A DNA stretch of 64,000 nt from Azonexus hydrophilus DSM 23864 (GCF_000429605.1 NZ_AUCE01000012.1:496001-560000), one strand, 5' to 3'. Numbered from the stretch's first letter, positions 19,146 to 32,322 are shown. Numbers and translations: made by a program. Notes: generated by a model from the sequence alone, not told the origin.

Positions 19146-20846
19146 ATGATGATCAGCGGTGCGGAAATTGTAATCAGGTGCCTGCAGGAAGAAAAGGTCG
19201 ATTGCGTGTTCGGATACCCTGGCGGTTCCGTGCTGCACATCTACGATGCCTTGTTCAAGCAGGACGACGTCAAGCATGTTCTGGTTCGCCATGAGCAAGC
19301 TGCCGTACACGCTGCCGACGCCTATTCCCGTTCTTCGCAACGCGTCGGCGTCGCGCTGGTGACTTCCGGTCCCGGTGTGACCAATACCGTGACCGGTATT
19401 GCCACAGCCTACATGGATTCGATCCCCATGGTCGTGCTGTGCGGCCAGGTGCCGACCCAGTACATCGGCCAGGATGCCTTCCAGGAGTGCGACACGGTCG
19501 GCATCACCCGCCCCTGCGTCAAGCACAACTTCCTGGTCAAGGACGTCAAGGATCTGGCGATCACCATCAAGAAGGCCTTCCACATTGCTGCGACCGGTCG
19601 TCCCGGCCCGGTGGTCGTTGACATCCCCAAGGACGTCACCGCGCAGATGTGCGAGTTCGACTACCCGAAGACGATCCAGATGCGTTCGTACAATCCGGTG
19701 GTCAAGGGTCACCTCGGCCAGATCAAGAAGGCCGTGCAGATGCTGCAGGAAGCCAAGCGGCCGATCATCTACACCGGCGGCGGCGTGATCCTGTCCGACG
19801 CGGCCGACAAGCTGACGCAACTGGCGAAGAAACTCGATTTCCCGGTCACCAACACGCTGATGGGCCTCGGCGGCTACCCCGCCACCGACCGTCAGTTCGT
19901 CGGCATGCTCGGCATGCATGGCACCTTCGAAGCCAACAACGCGATGCACTACGCCGATGTGATCCTGGCCGTCGGTGCCCGTTTCGACGACCGCGTGATC
20001 GGCAACCCGGAACACTTCAGCAGCGAGAAGCGCCGCGTCATCCACATCGACATCGATCCGTCGTCGATCTCCAAGCGCGTCAAGGTCGATGTGCCCATCG
20101 TCGGCAATGTTGCCGACGTGCTCGACGAAATGCTCAAGCTGCTCGACGGCGGCTGCAAGACCGATCCGGAAGTGGCCGACTGGTGGAAGCAGATCGACGA
20201 ATGGCGCGGCCGCAAGTCGCTGGCTTATCGTCAGTCGAATCACATCATGCCGCAGTACGTGGTCGAGAAGCTCTACGAAGTGACCGGCGGCGACGCCTTC
20301 ATCACGTCCGACGTCGGTCAGCACCAGATGTTCGCCGCGCAGTACTACAAGTTCGACAAGCCGCGGCGCTGGATCAATTCCGGCGGTCTGGGCACCATGG
20401 GCGTCGGCCTGCCTTACGGCATGGGCGTGCTGATGGCCAATCCGGATGCGCAGGTCGCCTGCGTCACCGGCGAGGGCTCGATCCAGATGTGTATCCAGGA
20501 AATGTCGACCTGCAAGCAGTACGGCCTGCCGGTCAAGATCATCAACCTGAACAACGGCATGCTCGGCATGGTCCGCCAGTGGCAGGAGATGTTCTACTCC
20601 AAGCGTTACTCGCAGTCCTACGTCACCTCGCTGCCCGACTTCGTCAAGCTGGCCGAGGCCTACGGCCACGTCGGCATGCGCATCGAGAAGCCGGAAGACG
20701 TCGAGCCGGCACTGCGCAAGGCCTTCACCGAGCACAAGGATGACCTGGTCTTCATGGACTTCATCATCGATCCGGGTGCCAACGTCTTCCCGATGGTCGC
20801 CGCCGGCAAGGGCCTGACCGAAATGATCCTGGCCGAAGAACTGTAA
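19146..20846 (+). CDS. ilvB: Acetolactate synthase, large subunit
   Basis: 566 residues (from 19146). A TPP enzyme that makes acetolactate or acetohydroxybutyrate in branched-chain amino acid synthesis. Motifs: GYPGGSVLHIYDAL, HEQAAVHAADAYSR with the catalytic Glu, GVTNTVTGIATAYMDS, and the TPP/Mg site GEGSIQM with NLNNGMLGM. Two ATGs (19146 and 19149) are adjacent; the longer upstream reading lacks homology. It is followed 18 bases later by the regulatory subunit and then ilvC. Whether it should be called ilvB, ilvI or ilvG cannot be decided from one locus. Confidence 0.96.
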   Translation: MMISGAEIVIRCLQEEKVDCVFGYPGGSVLHIYDALFKQDDVKHVLVRHEQAAVHAADAYSRSSQRVGVALVTSGPGVTNTVTGIATAYMDSIPMVVLCGQVPTQYIGQDAFQECDTVGITRPCVKHNFLVKDVKDLAITIKKAFHIAATGRPGPVVVDIPKDVTAQMCEFDYPKTIQMRSYNPVVKGHLGQIKKAVQMLQEAKRPIIYTGGGVILSDAADKLTQLAKKLDFPVTNTLMGLGGYPATDRQFVGMLGMHGTFEANNAMHYADVILAVGARFDDRVIGNPEHFSSEKRRVIHIDIDPSSISKRVKVDVPIVGNVADVLDEMLKLLDGGCKTDPEVADWWKQIDEWRGRKSLAYRQSNHIMPQYVVEKLYEVTGGDAFITSDVGQHQMFAAQYYKFDKPRRWINSGGLGTMGVGLPYGMGVLMANPDAQVACVTGEGSIQMCIQEMSTCKQYGLPVKIINLNNGMLGMVRQWQEMFYSKRYSQSYVTSLPDFVKLAEAYGHVGMRIEKPEDVEPALRKAFTEHKDDLVFMDFIIDPGANVFPMVAAGKGLTEMILAEEL

Positions 20847-20864
20847 GCGGGTAAGGAAAACAAC

Positions 20865-22398
<1,534 letters not shown>

Positions 22399-22416
22399 TT
22401 GGATAGTCGCCGGCTC

Positions 22417-22483
22417 CACGGAGCGTCGTTGCTTGGGCTTGCCGTACTAACGTACTGTCTTCGCCCGCGCGCCTAGCTCCGTG
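22417..22483. repeat. Nested inverted repeat downstream of ilvC (REP-like element)
   Basis: Outer arms CACGGAGC (22417-22424) and GCTCCGTG (22476-22483) enclose inner GGGC/GCCC arms and a central GTAC-TAAC-GTAC. The whole can fold as a long, imperfect stem. It has the look of a dispersed intergenic element, but copy number cannot be tested here. Confidence 0.5.
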
Positions 22484-22499
22484 TTCGCTTTGGCGCTTT

Positions 22500-22525
22500 G
22501 GGCGGTGTGGGAGACTGCACCGCCC
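22500..22525. terminator. Hairpin before pssA
   Basis: GGGCGGTG and CACCGCCC form an 8-bp stem with a 10-base loop, followed by AAGTTGTTT. It is a plausible weak terminator of the ilv transcript. A smaller ACACC/GGTGT hairpin follows (near 22543-22557). Confidence 0.5.
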
Positions 22526-22591
22526 AAGTTGTTTCTGGGCTGACACCTTCCGGGTGTATCCTTCAGCCGTTCCAGCTTTCCCTTGCTGCCC

Positions 22592-23344
22592 ATGACCGAA
22601 CTCAAACCCCGCAAAGCCCTGTTCAATCCGGAAGTCAAACGTCGCGGCATCTACTTGTTGCCGAACATGTTCACGACGGCGGCGTTGTTTGCCGGCTTCT
22701 TTGCCATCGTCCAGGCCATGCAGGGCGATTTCGAGAAGGCGGCGATGGCCATCTTCATCGCCATGGTCCTCGACGGCCTCGACGGCCGCGTGGCGCGGCT
22801 GACCAATACGCAGTCGGCCTTTGGTGCGGAATACGATTCGCTGTCCGACATGGTCAGCTTCGGCGCGGCGCCGGCGCTGGTCATCTACATGTGGGCACTG
22901 AACGATCTGGGGCGCATCGGCTGGATCGCTGCCTTCATCTACTGCGCCGGTGCAGCATTGCGGCTGGCGCGCTTCAATACCACGCTGGAAGTCATGGACA
23001 AGCGTTTCTTCCAGGGGCTGCCGTCGCCGGCAGCGGCTGCGCTGGTTGCCGGGCTGGTGTGGGTCAGCATCGTCGCCGAGGTTTCCGGGCACGACATCCG
23101 CTGGCTGGCCTGCGGCGTCACCGTGCTCGCTGGCGTGACCATGGTGTCCAACATCCGCTATTACAGCTTCAAGGACATCAACCTGAAGAAGAGCGTGCCT
23201 TTCTTTGCCATTGCCGCGATCGCGCTGGTCTTCGCGCTGATCGCCTACAGCCCGGAAATCGCACTGTTCGGCTTCTTCGTGGTCTATTGCCTGTCCGGTT
23301 ATGTCCTGGCCCTGATCGGCCTGCTCAAGCGCAAGCCGGCCTGA
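22592..23344 (+). CDS. pssA: CDP-diacylglycerol-serine O-phosphatidyltransferase
   Basis: 250 residues, an integral membrane enzyme of phosphatidylserine (hence phosphatidylethanolamine) synthesis. The CDP-alcohol phosphotransferase motif DGxxAR...G...D...D reads [18 protein letters not shown] followed by AEYDSLSD. About seven hydrophobic segments follow. It is the type II (Bacillus-like) enzyme, not the soluble E. coli type. ATG at 22592 is preferred over an in-frame TTG three codons upstream. It sits between ilvC and leuA on the same strand, 16 bases ahead of leuA, a common betaproteobacterial order. Confidence 0.94.
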   Translation: MTELKPRKALFNPEVKRRGIYLLPNMFTTAALFAGFFAIVQAMQGDFEKAAMAIFIAMVLDGLDGRVARLTNTQSAFGAEYDSLSDMVSFGAAPALVIYMWALNDLGRIGWIAAFIYCAGAALRLARFNTTLEVMDKRFFQGLPSPAAAALVAGLVWVSIVAEVSGHDIRWLACGVTVLAGVTMVSNIRYYSFKDINLKKSVPFFAIAAIALVFALIAYSPEIALFGFFVVYCLSGYVLALIGLLKRKPA

Positions 23345-23360
23345 GTTTGACGGAGTCATC

Positions 23361-24905
23361 ATGAAACAACATCTGGTCATTTTCGATACCACCTTGCGCG
23401 ACGGCGAGCAGAGCCCCGGCGCGTCGATGACGCGCGAGGAGAAGATCCGCGTCGCCCGCCAACTGGAAAAGATGCGCGTCGACGTCATCGAGGCCGGCTT
23501 TGCCGCCGCCTCGCCCGGCGATTTCGAATCGATCCAGGCGATCGCCCAGGCGATCAAGGATTCGACGGTCTGCTCGCTGGCGCGCGCCAGCGAGAACGAC
23601 ATCGCCCGCTCCGGCGAGGCGATTCGCCCGGCCAAGTCGGGCCGCATCCACACCTTCATCGCGACCAGTCCGATCCACATGGAGAAGAAGCTGCGCATGA
23701 GCCCCGATCAGGTGGTCGAGCAGGCGGTCAAGGCGATTGGCTGGGCGCGGCAATATACCGACGACGTCGAGTTCTCGGCGGAGGACGCCGGGCGTTCGGA
23801 AATCGACTTCCTGTGCCGCATCTTCGAGGCAGTGATCAAGGCTGGCGCGAAGACGATCAACGTGCCCGATACGGTCGGCTACAACATTCCCTCGCAGTAC
23901 GCCGAAACCATGCGCCAGTTGATCGAGCGCGTGCCGAATTCCGACAAGGTGGTGTGGTCGGTGCACTGTCACAACGACCTCGGCCTGGCCGTGTCCAACT
24001 CGCTGGCCGCCGTGCTGGCCGGCGCCCGCCAGGTCGAATGCACGATCAATGGTCTCGGTGAGCGCGCCGGCAACGCTGCGCTGGAAGAAATCGTCATGGC
24101 CGTGCGCACCCGCGCCGACGTCTTCCCGGTCGAGACGCGGATCGACACGACGCAGATCGTCGCCGCTTCCAAGCTTGTCTCGCAGATCACCGGCTACCCG
24201 GTGCAGCCGAACAAGGCCGTCGTCGGTGCCAACGCCTTCGCGCACGAATCTGGCATCCACCAGGACGGCGTGCTCAAGCACCGCGAGACCTACGAGATCA
24301 TGCGTGCCCAGGATGTCGGCTGGACGCAGAACAAGCTGGTGCTCGGCAAGCACTCCGGGCGCAATGCCTTCAAGTCCCGCTTACAGGAACTCGGCATCGA
24401 GCTGGACAGCGACGAGACCCTGAACGCCGCTTTCGCCCGCTTCAAGGAACTGGCCGACCGCAAGCACGAAATTTTCGACGAGGACCTGCATGCGCTGGTT
24501 TCCGACGAAGTCGTGACGCCGGAGCAGGAACACTACAAGCTGGTTTATTCGCGGGTCACCTCGGAAACCGGCGAGATGCCGCAGGCGACCGTCATCCTCA
24601 ATGTCGGCGGCGTCGAGCACAAGGCCGAAGCCGGTGGTGGCGGCCCGGTCGATGCCACGTTCAAGGCCATCGAAAGCATCGCTGGTAGCGGTGCCGAGTT
24701 GCTGCTTTACTCGGTCAATGCGATCACCACCGGTACCGACGCCCAGGGCGAAGTGACCACGCGCCTCGCCAAGGGCGGTCGCATCGTCAACGGCAACGGC
24801 GCCGATACCGACATCGTCATCGCGTCGGCGCGCTCCTACCTGAATGCGCTGAACAAGCTCGAATCGACGCTCGACAAGGTGCGCGCCCAGGGCGACGACA
24901 TCTGA
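23361..24905 (+). CDS. leuA: 2-isopropylmalate synthase
   Basis: 514 residues, first enzyme of leucine synthesis. The DRE-TIM barrel shows [15 protein letters not shown] at the start, [16 protein letters not shown] (metal ligands) and [13 protein letters not shown]. The C-terminal LeuA regulatory domain for leucine feedback begins near residue 390. The length fits the long bacterial form. A strong terminator follows. Together with ilvB, ilvH and ilvC this gives most of the branched-chain pathway, except ilvD, ilvE and leuBCD, which are elsewhere. Confidence 0.97.
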   Translation: MKQHLVIFDTTLRDGEQSPGASMTREEKIRVARQLEKMRVDVIEAGFAAASPGDFESIQAIAQAIKDSTVCSLARASENDIARSGEAIRPAKSGRIHTFIATSPIHMEKKLRMSPDQVVEQAVKAIGWARQYTDDVEFSAEDAGRSEIDFLCRIFEAVIKAGAKTINVPDTVGYNIPSQYAETMRQLIERVPNSDKVVWSVHCHNDLGLAVSNSLAAVLAGARQVECTINGLGERAGNAALEEIVMAVRTRADVFPVETRIDTTQIVAASKLVSQITGYPVQPNKAVVGANAFAHESGIHQDGVLKHRETYEIMRAQDVGWTQNKLVLGKHSGRNAFKSRLQELGIELDSDETLNAAFARFKELADRKHEIFDEDLHALVSDEVVTPEQEHYKLVYSRVTSETGEMPQATVILNVGGVEHKAEAGGGGPVDATFKAIESIAGSGAELLLYSVNAITTGTDAQGEVTTRLAKGGRIVNGNGADTDIVIASARSYLNALNKLESTLDKVRAQGDDI

Positions 24906-24932
24906 GTCAGCGCGCCCTGGCAAAAAACCGCG

Positions 24933-25900
<968 letters not shown>

Positions 25901-25926
25901 TTATACGTCCAGGCGGCCAGCGGCCA

Positions 25927-27438
25927 TCACTCCATGTCTTCGGGGCTGATCGGGAAAATTTCGACCGAACTGGTCTGCTCGTCGATGCCCGTGGTACGGA
26001 CTTCGCGGACGGCGAAATTGTCCTGTTCGATCAGCAACACAATCTGGCGGCTGTCCTCGTTGAGTAGTCCGGGGCTGACAACCAGCGACTGATTCTTGCG
26101 CAGCGGTGGTGTCTCGGGAAGGATCAGTGCGTTGACCTGGGGGGCTTCGAGGTTCCACGGTTGGGCAATGCGCGCGGCGATGGCTCTGGGGGCCAGCAAT
26201 TGCAGGCCGACCTCGACGTGTTCCGGATTTTCCGAGATGGCCCAGCGAATGATGCAGACGTGCCAGGCGTCGCCGTTGCCGGCTTCCTTCTGGGTCTGGA
26301 TGGCAACGATGTCACCGACCCGCAACTGGGTGGTACTGCCCATCATGTGCATCAGGGCAAAGCCATCGGGGCTTTCGTTGGTCACCATCCATTCGCTGAG
26401 TTCCACGTCCTGGTCCGGATTCTCCAGTAGCTGGTGAAGACTTTCCAGGCCGGCGCAGAGTCGGGCGCGGTAGGACTGCCGACGGCGCGGGAACTTCCGT
26501 TTGGCGGGCAGTCCCCATAGCTTTTCCAGGCGCCGGAGAACACCCTGGCCGCTGTGGGTGCCGGCGAAGTCGGGGAGTTCGATTTGCCGGGGCGGGGTGC
26601 CGGTGTTCAGTCGTTGGCGGATGTCGCCAATTTCCCGGGCGAGTTCGGCGCAGGAGAAATACAGGGGCTGGATGTCGCTGCCCGGTGTGCGCCGGCTCAA
26701 GGCGTGGGCCGGGAAGTCTCGGTCGAGATCGATCCAGAAGCAGCTGTCGAGTGGTCCGCTGATATTTTCGCTGAGTACCGGTGCTTGCCCGCTTTGTTCG
26801 ACGAGCGCGTTGATGAACTCGAGTTCGTCCGAAGAAAACGAAGCCGGCTGGGCAATCGCGGTCAGCAGGATGTTGGTGTACAGACGTTGGATGCTGGCCG
26901 ATTCGCGTGGGCCGGGGTGGTGTTCGACGCCAAGGCGGCGGGCGGTGCGGAAGGCAGCATGCAGTTGCTGCCAGAGCCCGGGGCGGGGTGGGGCAGCAAC
27001 CAGGTGGTGGATGCGGATTTGCCAGGCAATCGACAGCATGGCGCGGCGCAGTGAGGTCTGGGCACCATTGCCCAGGGTGTTGCCCTGCGGGTCGAACAGG
27101 GCGGCCAGGGTGTTGAAATAATCCTGGGTCAGCGTTTCCAGCAGTTCAAGGATCAGGCGGACGCGCTGGCGGATCTTGCGCGAGATCGGTAGCGACAACT
27201 CGTTCAGGCGTGGTAGTTCGCTGCGTACGACTTCCTCGGTGTGGGCGTAGAGGAGATCAAGCAATTTGATGCGTTGTGGTGTGGCAATCGGTGCTTCGCG
27301 GAGATAGAGCACCTGGCGCAGCAGTTCCTCGGTATCTTCCGCATTCGAACGGCCGTGAGCCAACGCCAGCCATTCAAGGATGCCCTTGATGCCGCCTTCG
27401 CCGGCCACCGGTGTGTCGTTTTGTGGTGTTTTTGCCAT
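25927..27438 (-). CDS. PilZ-domain protein with large uncharacterised N-terminal region
   Basis: 503 residues from the ATG at 27438. The first ~300 residues are helical and not assigned. A C-terminal PilZ domain is supported by the c-di-GMP motifs RxxxR (in RRRQSYR, about 319-324) and NxSxxG (NESPDG, about 354-359), at suitable spacing and followed by beta-strand-rich sequence (LRVGDIVAIQT, WHVCIIRW). It may therefore respond to c-di-GMP; the output is unknown. No signal peptide or membrane helix is seen. Neighbours (wrbA, rpsP operon) give no hint. A ten-codon longer start is possible. Confidence 0.8.
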   Translation of the reverse strand: MAKTPQNDTPVAGEGGIKGILEWLALAHGRSNAEDTEELLRQVLYLREAPIATPQRIKLLDLLYAHTEEVVRSELPRLNELSLPISRKIRQRVRLILELLETLTQDYFNTLAALFDPQGNTLGNGAQTSLRRAMLSIAWQIRIHHLVAAPPRPGLWQQLHAAFRTARRLGVEHHPGPRESASIQRLYTNILLTAIAQPASFSSDELEFINALVEQSGQAPVLSENISGPLDSCFWIDLDRDFPAHALSRRTPGSDIQPLYFSCAELAREIGDIRQRLNTGTPPRQIELPDFAGTHSGQGVLRRLEKLWGLPAKRKFPRRRQSYRARLCAGLESLHQLLENPDQDVELSEWMVTNESPDGFALMHMMGSTTQLRVGDIVAIQTQKEAGNGDAWHVCIIRWAISENPEHVEVGLQLLAPRAIAARIAQPWNLEAPQVNALILPETPPLRKNQSLVVSPGLLNEDSRQIVLLIEQDNFAVREVRTTGIDEQTSSVEIFPISPEDME

Positions 27439-27534
27439 GATTTCTGCAAGGATAGCAAAAAAGGGCATTTCTCCCTATCTTGCTCCCTGTGGTCCAAGCT
27501 AGGGGGCTCGGTAATTGAGCGGGTCTTAAGTGGC

Positions 27535-27562
27535 TTGTTTTTTATCGATTTGCAGATATAAT
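27535..27562 (+). promoter_or_regulatory. Promoter of the rpsP operon
   Basis: TTGTTT and TATAAT with a 16-base spacer, ending 35 bases upstream of rpsP. A near-consensus sigma-70 promoter is expected for a ribosomal protein operon. Confidence 0.7.
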
Positions 27563-27597
27563 CTTGCGTCTTTTTCCCAGCTAACGAAAGTATTCCA

Positions 27598-27852
27598 ATG
27601 GTTGTTATCCGTCTTGCCCGTGGCGGCGCCAAGAAGCGCCCGTTCTACAACATGGTTGTTACCGATTCCCGTAACCGTCGTGACGGCCGTTTCGTTGAGC
27701 GCATCGGCTTCTACAACCCGGTTGCCTCCGGCAATGCCGAAGCCCTGCGTATTTCCGCCGATCGTCTGGCCTACTGGCAGAACAACGGCGCCCAGCTGTC
27801 GCCGACGGTTGCCCGTCTGGTCAAGCAGCACGCTGCCCAGCAGGCTGCCTAA
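27598..27852 (+). CDS. rpsP: 30S ribosomal protein S16
   Basis: 84 residues starting [21 protein letters not shown], the highly conserved S16 N-terminus, and [12 protein letters not shown]16 is needed for 30S assembly. It is first in the conserved rpsP-rimM-trmD-rplS operon. Confidence 0.98.
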   Translation: MVVIRLARGGAKKRPFYNMVVTDSRNRRDGRFVERIGFYNPVASGNAEALRISADRLAYWQNNGAQLSPTVARLVKQHAAQQAA

Positions 27853-27858
27853 GCGGCT

Positions 27859-28377
27859 TTGCCCTTGTCCGGCAGCGAAATCGTCGTCCTGGGTCGGCTG
27901 GCCGATCCTTACGGGATTCGCGGCTGGCTGAGACTGCATCCTTTCGGGGATGATCCGCTGGCCTGGGCAGAGATGCCGGTCTGGTGGATCGGTCGCGAAG
28001 GCGGACCGTGGCGCGAAGTCGGGCTCAAGGGTCTGAAAGCGCATGGTGACGGGATTGTCGTCCTGCTGGACGAAGTCCCCGACCGGACGGCCGCCGAGGC
28101 GCTGAAGGGAACGCTGGTGGGCGCGCCGCGCGAGATGTTGCCGCCGCCTGCCGATGACGAGTTCTACTGGGGTGACCTGGTCGGTCTGGTGGTCGTCAAT
28201 GAAGCAGACGAAACGCTCGGCACGGTTGCCGGGCTGATCGAAACCGGCGCCAACGATGTGTTGCGCGTGGTCGCCGAGGATGGCACCGAACGGCTGCTGC
28301 CTTTTGTCGAGGCGGTGGTGCTGACGGTGGAGAAGGAAGCAGGGCGCATTCGCGTTGCGTGGGGCAGCGACTGGTGA
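27859..28377 (+). CDS. rimM: Ribosome maturation factor RimM
   Basis: 172 residues, two beta-barrel domains: [21 protein letters not shown] at the N-terminus and the PRC-barrel part with [13 protein letters not shown] and LLPFVEAVV. RimM binds S19 in the 30S head during assembly. The start is TTG, either at 27859 or two codons downstream at 27865; no ATG is available. The stop overlaps the trmD start codon (GTGA). Confidence 0.95.
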   Translation: MPLSGSEIVVLGRLADPYGIRGWLRLHPFGDDPLAWAEMPVWWIGREGGPWREVGLKGLKAHGDGIVVLLDEVPDRTAAEALKGTLVGAPREMLPPPADDEFYWGDLVGLVVVNEADETLGTVAGLIETGANDVLRVVAEDGTERLLPFVEAVVLTVEKEAGRIRVAWGSDW

Positions 28378-29138
28378 TCCGGTTCGACTGCGTGACCATC
28401 TTTCCGGAGATGTTCGCCGCCGTGACGCAAAGCGGTATTACCCGACGGGCGCTGGAAGAAGGGCGCTGGGCCTGGCAAGGCTGGAATCCCAGGGATTTCG
28501 CCGAAAACGCCTGGCGTCGCGTCGATGATCGTCCCTTCGGCGGCGGACCGGGCATGCTGATGCAGCCGGGGCCGCTGGAGAAGGCGATTGCTGCAGCAAA
28601 GGCGCAGCAGCAGGCAGCGGGCCTGGCGAGCAGCCGGGTCATCTACCTGTCGCCGCAGGGGGCGCCGCTGACCCACGAACGGGTCATGCAGCTGGCCAGC
28701 GGCGAGGCGGGGCTGATCCTGCTGTGCGGCCGCTATGAAGGAATCGACGAGCGTCTGATCGAGCGCTGTGTCGATGAGGAAATTTCGATCGGGGATTTCG
28801 TGCTCTCCGGGGGCGAATTGCCGGCGATGGTGCTGATCGATGCCATTGTCCGCCAGTTGCCCGGTGTGCTCGGCGATGCCGCTTCGGCGGTGGAAGATTC
28901 GTTTGTCGGTGGTCTGCTGGATTGTCCGCACTACACCCGTCCCGAGGTTTACGAGGGAATGGCGGTGCCTGAAGTGCTGATCTCCGGCGATCACAAGAAA
29001 ATTCGTCGCTGGCGACTCAAGCAGTCGCTGGCGCGGACCCGGAAGCGTCGCCCGGATTTGCTGGCGCACCGCAGTCTGACTGCGGAGGAAACGCAACTCC
29101 TCACGGAAATATCCGGAGAGGAGCAATGCGGTGAGTAA
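28374..29138 (+). CDS. trmD: tRNA (guanine-N1)-methyltransferase TrmD
   Basis: 254 residues, SPOUT methyltransferase that makes m1G37 in tRNA. Family motifs are [40 protein letters not shown] and [18 protein letters not shown], which includes the trefoil-knot SAM site. A GTG start at 28374 that overlaps the rimM stop gives the standard N-terminus. It is followed 22 bases later by rplS. Confidence 0.96.
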   Translation: MIRFDCVTIFPEMFAAVTQSGITRRALEEGRWAWQGWNPRDFAENAWRRVDDRPFGGGPGMLMQPGPLEKAIAAAKAQQQAAGLASSRVIYLSPQGAPLTHERVMQLASGEAGLILLCGRYEGIDERLIERCVDEEISIGDFVLSGGELPAMVLIDAIVRQLPGVLGDAASAVEDSFVGGLLDCPHYTRPEVYEGMAVPEVLISGDHKKIRRWRLKQSLARTRKRRPDLLAHRSLTAEETQLLTEISGEEQCGE

Positions 29139-29160
29139 TGTTTTATAAAAAGGATCTCAC

Positions 29161-29532
29161 ATGAACCTGATTCAACAGCTGGAACAAGAAGAAATCGCCC
29201 GCCTGGGCAAGACCATTCCTGATTTCGCACCGGGCGACACCGTTGTCGTTCAAGTGAAGGTCAAGGAAGGCAACCGCGAGCGTCTGCAGGCTTACGAAGG
29301 CGTCGTCATCGCCAAGCGTAACCGTGGCCTGAACTCGAACTTCATCGTCCGCAAGATTTCTTCGGGCGAAGGCGTCGAGCGTACCTTCCAGACCTATTCG
29401 CCGCTGGTCGCGTCGATCGAACTCAAGCGCCGCGGTGACGTCCGTCGCGCCAAGCTGTACTACCTCCGCGAGCGTTCGGGCAAGTCCGCACGCATCAAGG
29501 AAAAGCTGCCGGCGAAGAAGGCTTCTGCCTGA
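29161..29532 (+). CDS. rplS: 50S ribosomal protein L19
   Basis: 123 residues with the L19 hallmarks [32 protein letters not shown] and ERTFQTYSP, then [18 protein letters not shown]. It is last in the rpsP operon, and AAAAGGATC precedes its ATG. A strong terminator follows. Confidence 0.98.
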   Translation: MNLIQQLEQEEIARLGKTIPDFAPGDTVVVQVKVKEGNRERLQAYEGVVIAKRNRGLNSNFIVRKISSGEGVERTFQTYSPLVASIELKRRGDVRRAKLYYLRERSGKSARIKEKLPAKKASA

Positions 29533-29555
29533 TCGACGGTTTGCTGCAGGACACG

Positions 29556-29580
29556 AAAAGGGGCTTCGGCCCCTTTTTTT
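29556..29580 (+). terminator. Intrinsic terminator of the rpsP operon
   Basis: AAAAGGGGC, loop TTCG, GCCCCTTTTTTT: a textbook stable tetraloop hairpin with T tract behind rplS. Confidence 0.9.
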
Positions 29581-29607
29581 CGTCTACGGAAAATGCCGGG
29601 CAACAAA

Positions 29608-29627
29608 AAAGAGGCCGTAGCCTCTTT
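29608..29627 (-). terminator. Terminator downstream of folE2
   Basis: AAAGAGGC, loop CGTA, GCCTCTTT, flanked on the left by an A run that gives a T run on the minus strand. It follows the folE2 stop on that strand. Confidence 0.75.
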
Positions 29628-29654
29628 GGGGGAATCCGGGGCTGATCGGGGCAA

Positions 29655-30449
29655 TCAGCCGTTTTTCTTGTCCCGCTCGATCAACGCATACGCCGAGTGG
29701 TTGTGGATCGATTCGAAATTCTCCGACTCGACGACGTAGGCGTCGATGCGCGGCTCGGCGTTGAGGCGGGCGGCGACGTCGCGGACCATGTCTTCGACGA
29801 ACTTGGGGTTGTCGTAGGCGCGTTCGGTGACGTACTTCTCATCCGGGCGCTTGAGCAGGCCGTAGAGCTCGCAGGAAGCCTCGGCCTCGACCAGTTGCAC
29901 CAGCTCCTCGATCCAGACGAAATCGTTGGTGCGGGCGGTGACGGTGACGTGCGAGCGCTGGTTGTGGGCGCCGCGTTCGGAAATCTTCTTCGAGCACGGG
30001 CACAGGCTGGTGACCGGGACGACGACCTTGGTCGAGGTGACGATTTCACCGTTCCTGATGTCGCCGATGAAGGTGACGTCATAGTCCATCAGGCTCTGCA
30101 CGCCGGAGATCGGCGCCGTCTTGTTGATGAAGTAGGGGAAGTTCATCTCGATGTGGCCGGTTTCGGCCTCGAGCTTGACGATCATGTCCTGGAGCATGGC
30201 CGGGAAGTTCTCGACCGAGATCTCGCGTTCGTGGCTGTTGAGGATTTCCACGAAGCGCGACATGTGCGTGCCCTTGAAGTTGTGCGGCAGGCCGACGTAC
30301 ATGTTGAAAACGGCGATGGTGTGCTGGACGCCGGCGGCTTTGTCGCCGACCTTGACCGGGTGGCGGATCGACTTGATGCCGACCTTGTTGATGGCGATCT
30401 GGCGGGTGTCGGCGGAGTTCTGGACGTCAGGGATGCTGGTAGTGGTCAT
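29655..30449 (-). CDS. folE2: GTP cyclohydrolase FolE2 (type IB)
   Basis: 264 residues. Converts GTP to dihydroneopterin triphosphate for folate, as the metal-flexible alternative to FolE. Diagnostic segments are [25 protein letters not shown], and the metal-binding [21 protein letters not shown]. The length is usual. The ATG overlaps the dxs stop by four bases. In some bacteria FolE2 is induced by zinc limitation; I found no clear Zur box because transcription enters from the upstream isoprenoid genes. Confidence 0.95.
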   Translation of the reverse strand: MTTTSIPDVQNSADTRQIAINKVGIKSIRHPVKVGDKAAGVQHTIAVFNMYVGLPHNFKGTHMSRFVEILNSHEREISVENFPAMLQDMIVKLEAETGHIEMNFPYFINKTAPISGVQSLMDYDVTFIGDIRNGEIVTSTKVVVPVTSLCPCSKKISERGAHNQRSHVTVTARTNDFVWIEELVQLVEAEASCELYGLLKRPDEKYVTERAYDNPKFVEDMVRDVAARLNAEPRIDAYVVESENFESIHNHSAYALIERDKKNG

Positions 30450-32320
30450 TGTGCTGTTCTGTCGGGTGATTGATTGGCCAGGCGTTCGCGCACGCTGCGC
30501 ACGATGCCGTCCTTGTCGAGGCCGAGCTCGGCGAGGAGCTGACCCTGTTCGCCATGATCGATGAAACGATCCGGCAGGCCGAGACGCAGCACGGCCACGT
30601 TCAACCCGCGTTCGGCCAGCACCCGCTCGATTTCCGAGCCGGCGCCGCCAATCACGGCATTCTCTTCGATGCTGACGAGCAGCGAATGGTTCCCCGCCAG
30701 CTCGACAATCAGTTCGATGTCGAGCGGCTTGACGAAGCGCATGTTGGCGACCGTGGCGTCGAGCACCTCGCCGGCAGCTTCGGCGGCGGCGACCAGGCTG
30801 CCGAAGGCGAGCAGGGCGACGCCCTGGCCACGACGGCGGATTTCGCCCTTGCCCAGCGGCAGTGTGTCGAGCTCGCTCGACGGCAGCGTGCCGGTACCGC
30901 TGCCGCGTGGGTAACGGACCAGGCTGGGGCCGTCATGGGCGAAGGCGGTGGATAGCAGGCGCCGGCATTCGGCCTCGTCGGCCGGGGTCATCACCACCAG
31001 GTTCGGGATGCAGGCGGCGAAGGACAGGTCGAAAGTGCCGTGATGGGTCGGGCCGTCGGCGCCAACCAGGCCGCCCCGGTCGACGGCGAAGACGACCGGC
31101 AGGTTCTGCAGGGCGACGTCGTGGATCAACTGGTCGTAGGCGCGCTGCAGGAAGGTCGAGTAGATGGCGACGACCGGCTTCAGTCCTTCGCAGGCCAGCC
31201 CGGCGGCGAAGGTCACGGCGTGCTGCTCGGCGATGCCGACATCGTGGTAGCGGTCGGCGAATTCGCTGGCGAAGCGGACCATGCCGGAGCCTTCGCGCAT
31301 CGCCGGGGTGATCGCCACCAGGCGCGAATCGGCGCGCGCCATGTCGCACAGCCAGTCACCGAAAACCTGAGTGTAGGTCAGCTTGCCGCCGCCCTTGCCG
31401 CTGGCGATGCCCTGGTCGGCGGAGAACTTGCCGACGCCGTGGTAGAGGATGGGGTCGCTCTCGGCCAGCTTGTAGCCCTGGCCCTTCTTGGTGATCACGT
31501 GCAGGAACTTCGGGCCCTTGAGCTGCTTGAGGTTCTCCAGCGTCGGGATCAGCGCGTCGAGGTCGTGGCCGTCGATCGGGCCGTAGTAATGGAAACCGAA
31601 TTCCTCGAACAGCGTGCCCGGGGCGATCATGCCCTTGACGTGTTCTTCGGCGCGGCGCGCCAGTTCGAGCAGCGGTGGGGCGAAGCCGAGCATGTGCCGG
31701 CCGGCCTCGCGGGCGGCGTTGTAGGTCTTGCTCGAGGTCAGCCGGGTCAGGATGTTGTTCAGCGCGCCGACCGGCGGCGAGATCGACATTTCATTGTCGT
31801 TGAGGATGACCAGCATGTCGGTCTCGCCGACGCCGGCATTGTTCATGGCCTCGAAGGCCATGCCGGCCGACATCGCGCCGTCGCCGATGATGGCCACGAC
31901 CTTGCGCGCCTCACCCTTGAGGCGGGCGGCGTGGGCCATGCCCAGGGCGGCCGAGATCGAGGTTGACGAGTGGCCGACGCCGAAGGTGTCGTATTCGCTC
32001 TCGCAGCGCTTGGGGAAACCGGCGATGCCGTGGCGCATGCGCAGTTTGTCCATGCCCTGGCGGCGACCGGTCAGGATCTTGTGCGGGTAGCACTGGTGGC
32101 CGACGTCCCATACCAGGCGGTCGGCCGGCGTATCGAAGACGGCGTGCAGCGCGATGGTCAGTTCGACGGTGCCAAGGTTGGACGACAGGTGGCCGCCGGT
32201 CTGCGACACCGATTCGATCAGGAATTCGCGCAGTTCGCCGGCAAGCTGGGGCAGTTGCTTGCGCTCCAGCCGACGCAGGTCGGCCGGGCTGTCGATGGTT
32301 TCCAGCAGCGGATGGCTCAT
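30446..32320 (-). CDS. dxs: 1-deoxy-D-xylulose-5-phosphate synthase
   Basis: 624 residues, TPP enzyme that commits pyruvate and glyceraldehyde 3-phosphate to MEP isoprenoid synthesis. Motifs: [18 protein letters not shown], the TPP site [18 protein letters not shown], and in the transketolase-like C-half [16 protein letters not shown] and [15 protein letters not shown]. The start at 32320 gives the family N-terminus [15 protein letters not shown]; a much longer in-frame extension upstream overlaps ispA and is ignored. It lies directly behind ispA, matching the xseB-ispA-dxs order of many Proteobacteria. Confidence 0.97.
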   Translation of the reverse strand: MSHPLLETIDSPADLRRLERKQLPQLAGELREFLIESVSQTGGHLSSNLGTVELTIALHAVFDTPADRLVWDVGHQCYPHKILTGRRQGMDKLRMRHGIAGFPKRCESEYDTFGVGHSSTSISAALGMAHAARLKGEARKVVAIIGDGAMSAGMAFEAMNNAGVGETDMLVILNDNEMSISPPVGALNNILTRLTSSKTYNAAREAGRHMLGFAPPLLELARRAEEHVKGMIAPGTLFEEFGFHYYGPIDGHDLDALIPTLENLKQLKGPKFLHVITKKGQGYKLAESDPILYHGVGKFSADQGIASGKGGGKLTYTQVFGDWLCDMARADSRLVAITPAMREGSGMVRFASEFADRYHDVGIAEQHAVTFAAGLACEGLKPVVAIYSTFLQRAYDQLIHDVALQNLPVVFAVDRGGLVGADGPTHHGTFDLSFAACIPNLVVMTPADEAECRRLLSTAFAHDGPSLVRYPRGSGTGTLPSSELDTLPLGKGEIRRRGQGVALLAFGSLVAAAEAAGEVLDATVANMRFVKPLDIELIVELAGNHSLLVSIEENAVIGGAGSEIERVLAERGLNVAVLRLGLPDRFIDHGEQGQLLAELGLDKDGIVRSVRERLANQSPDRTAQ

Positions 32321-32322
32321 GA

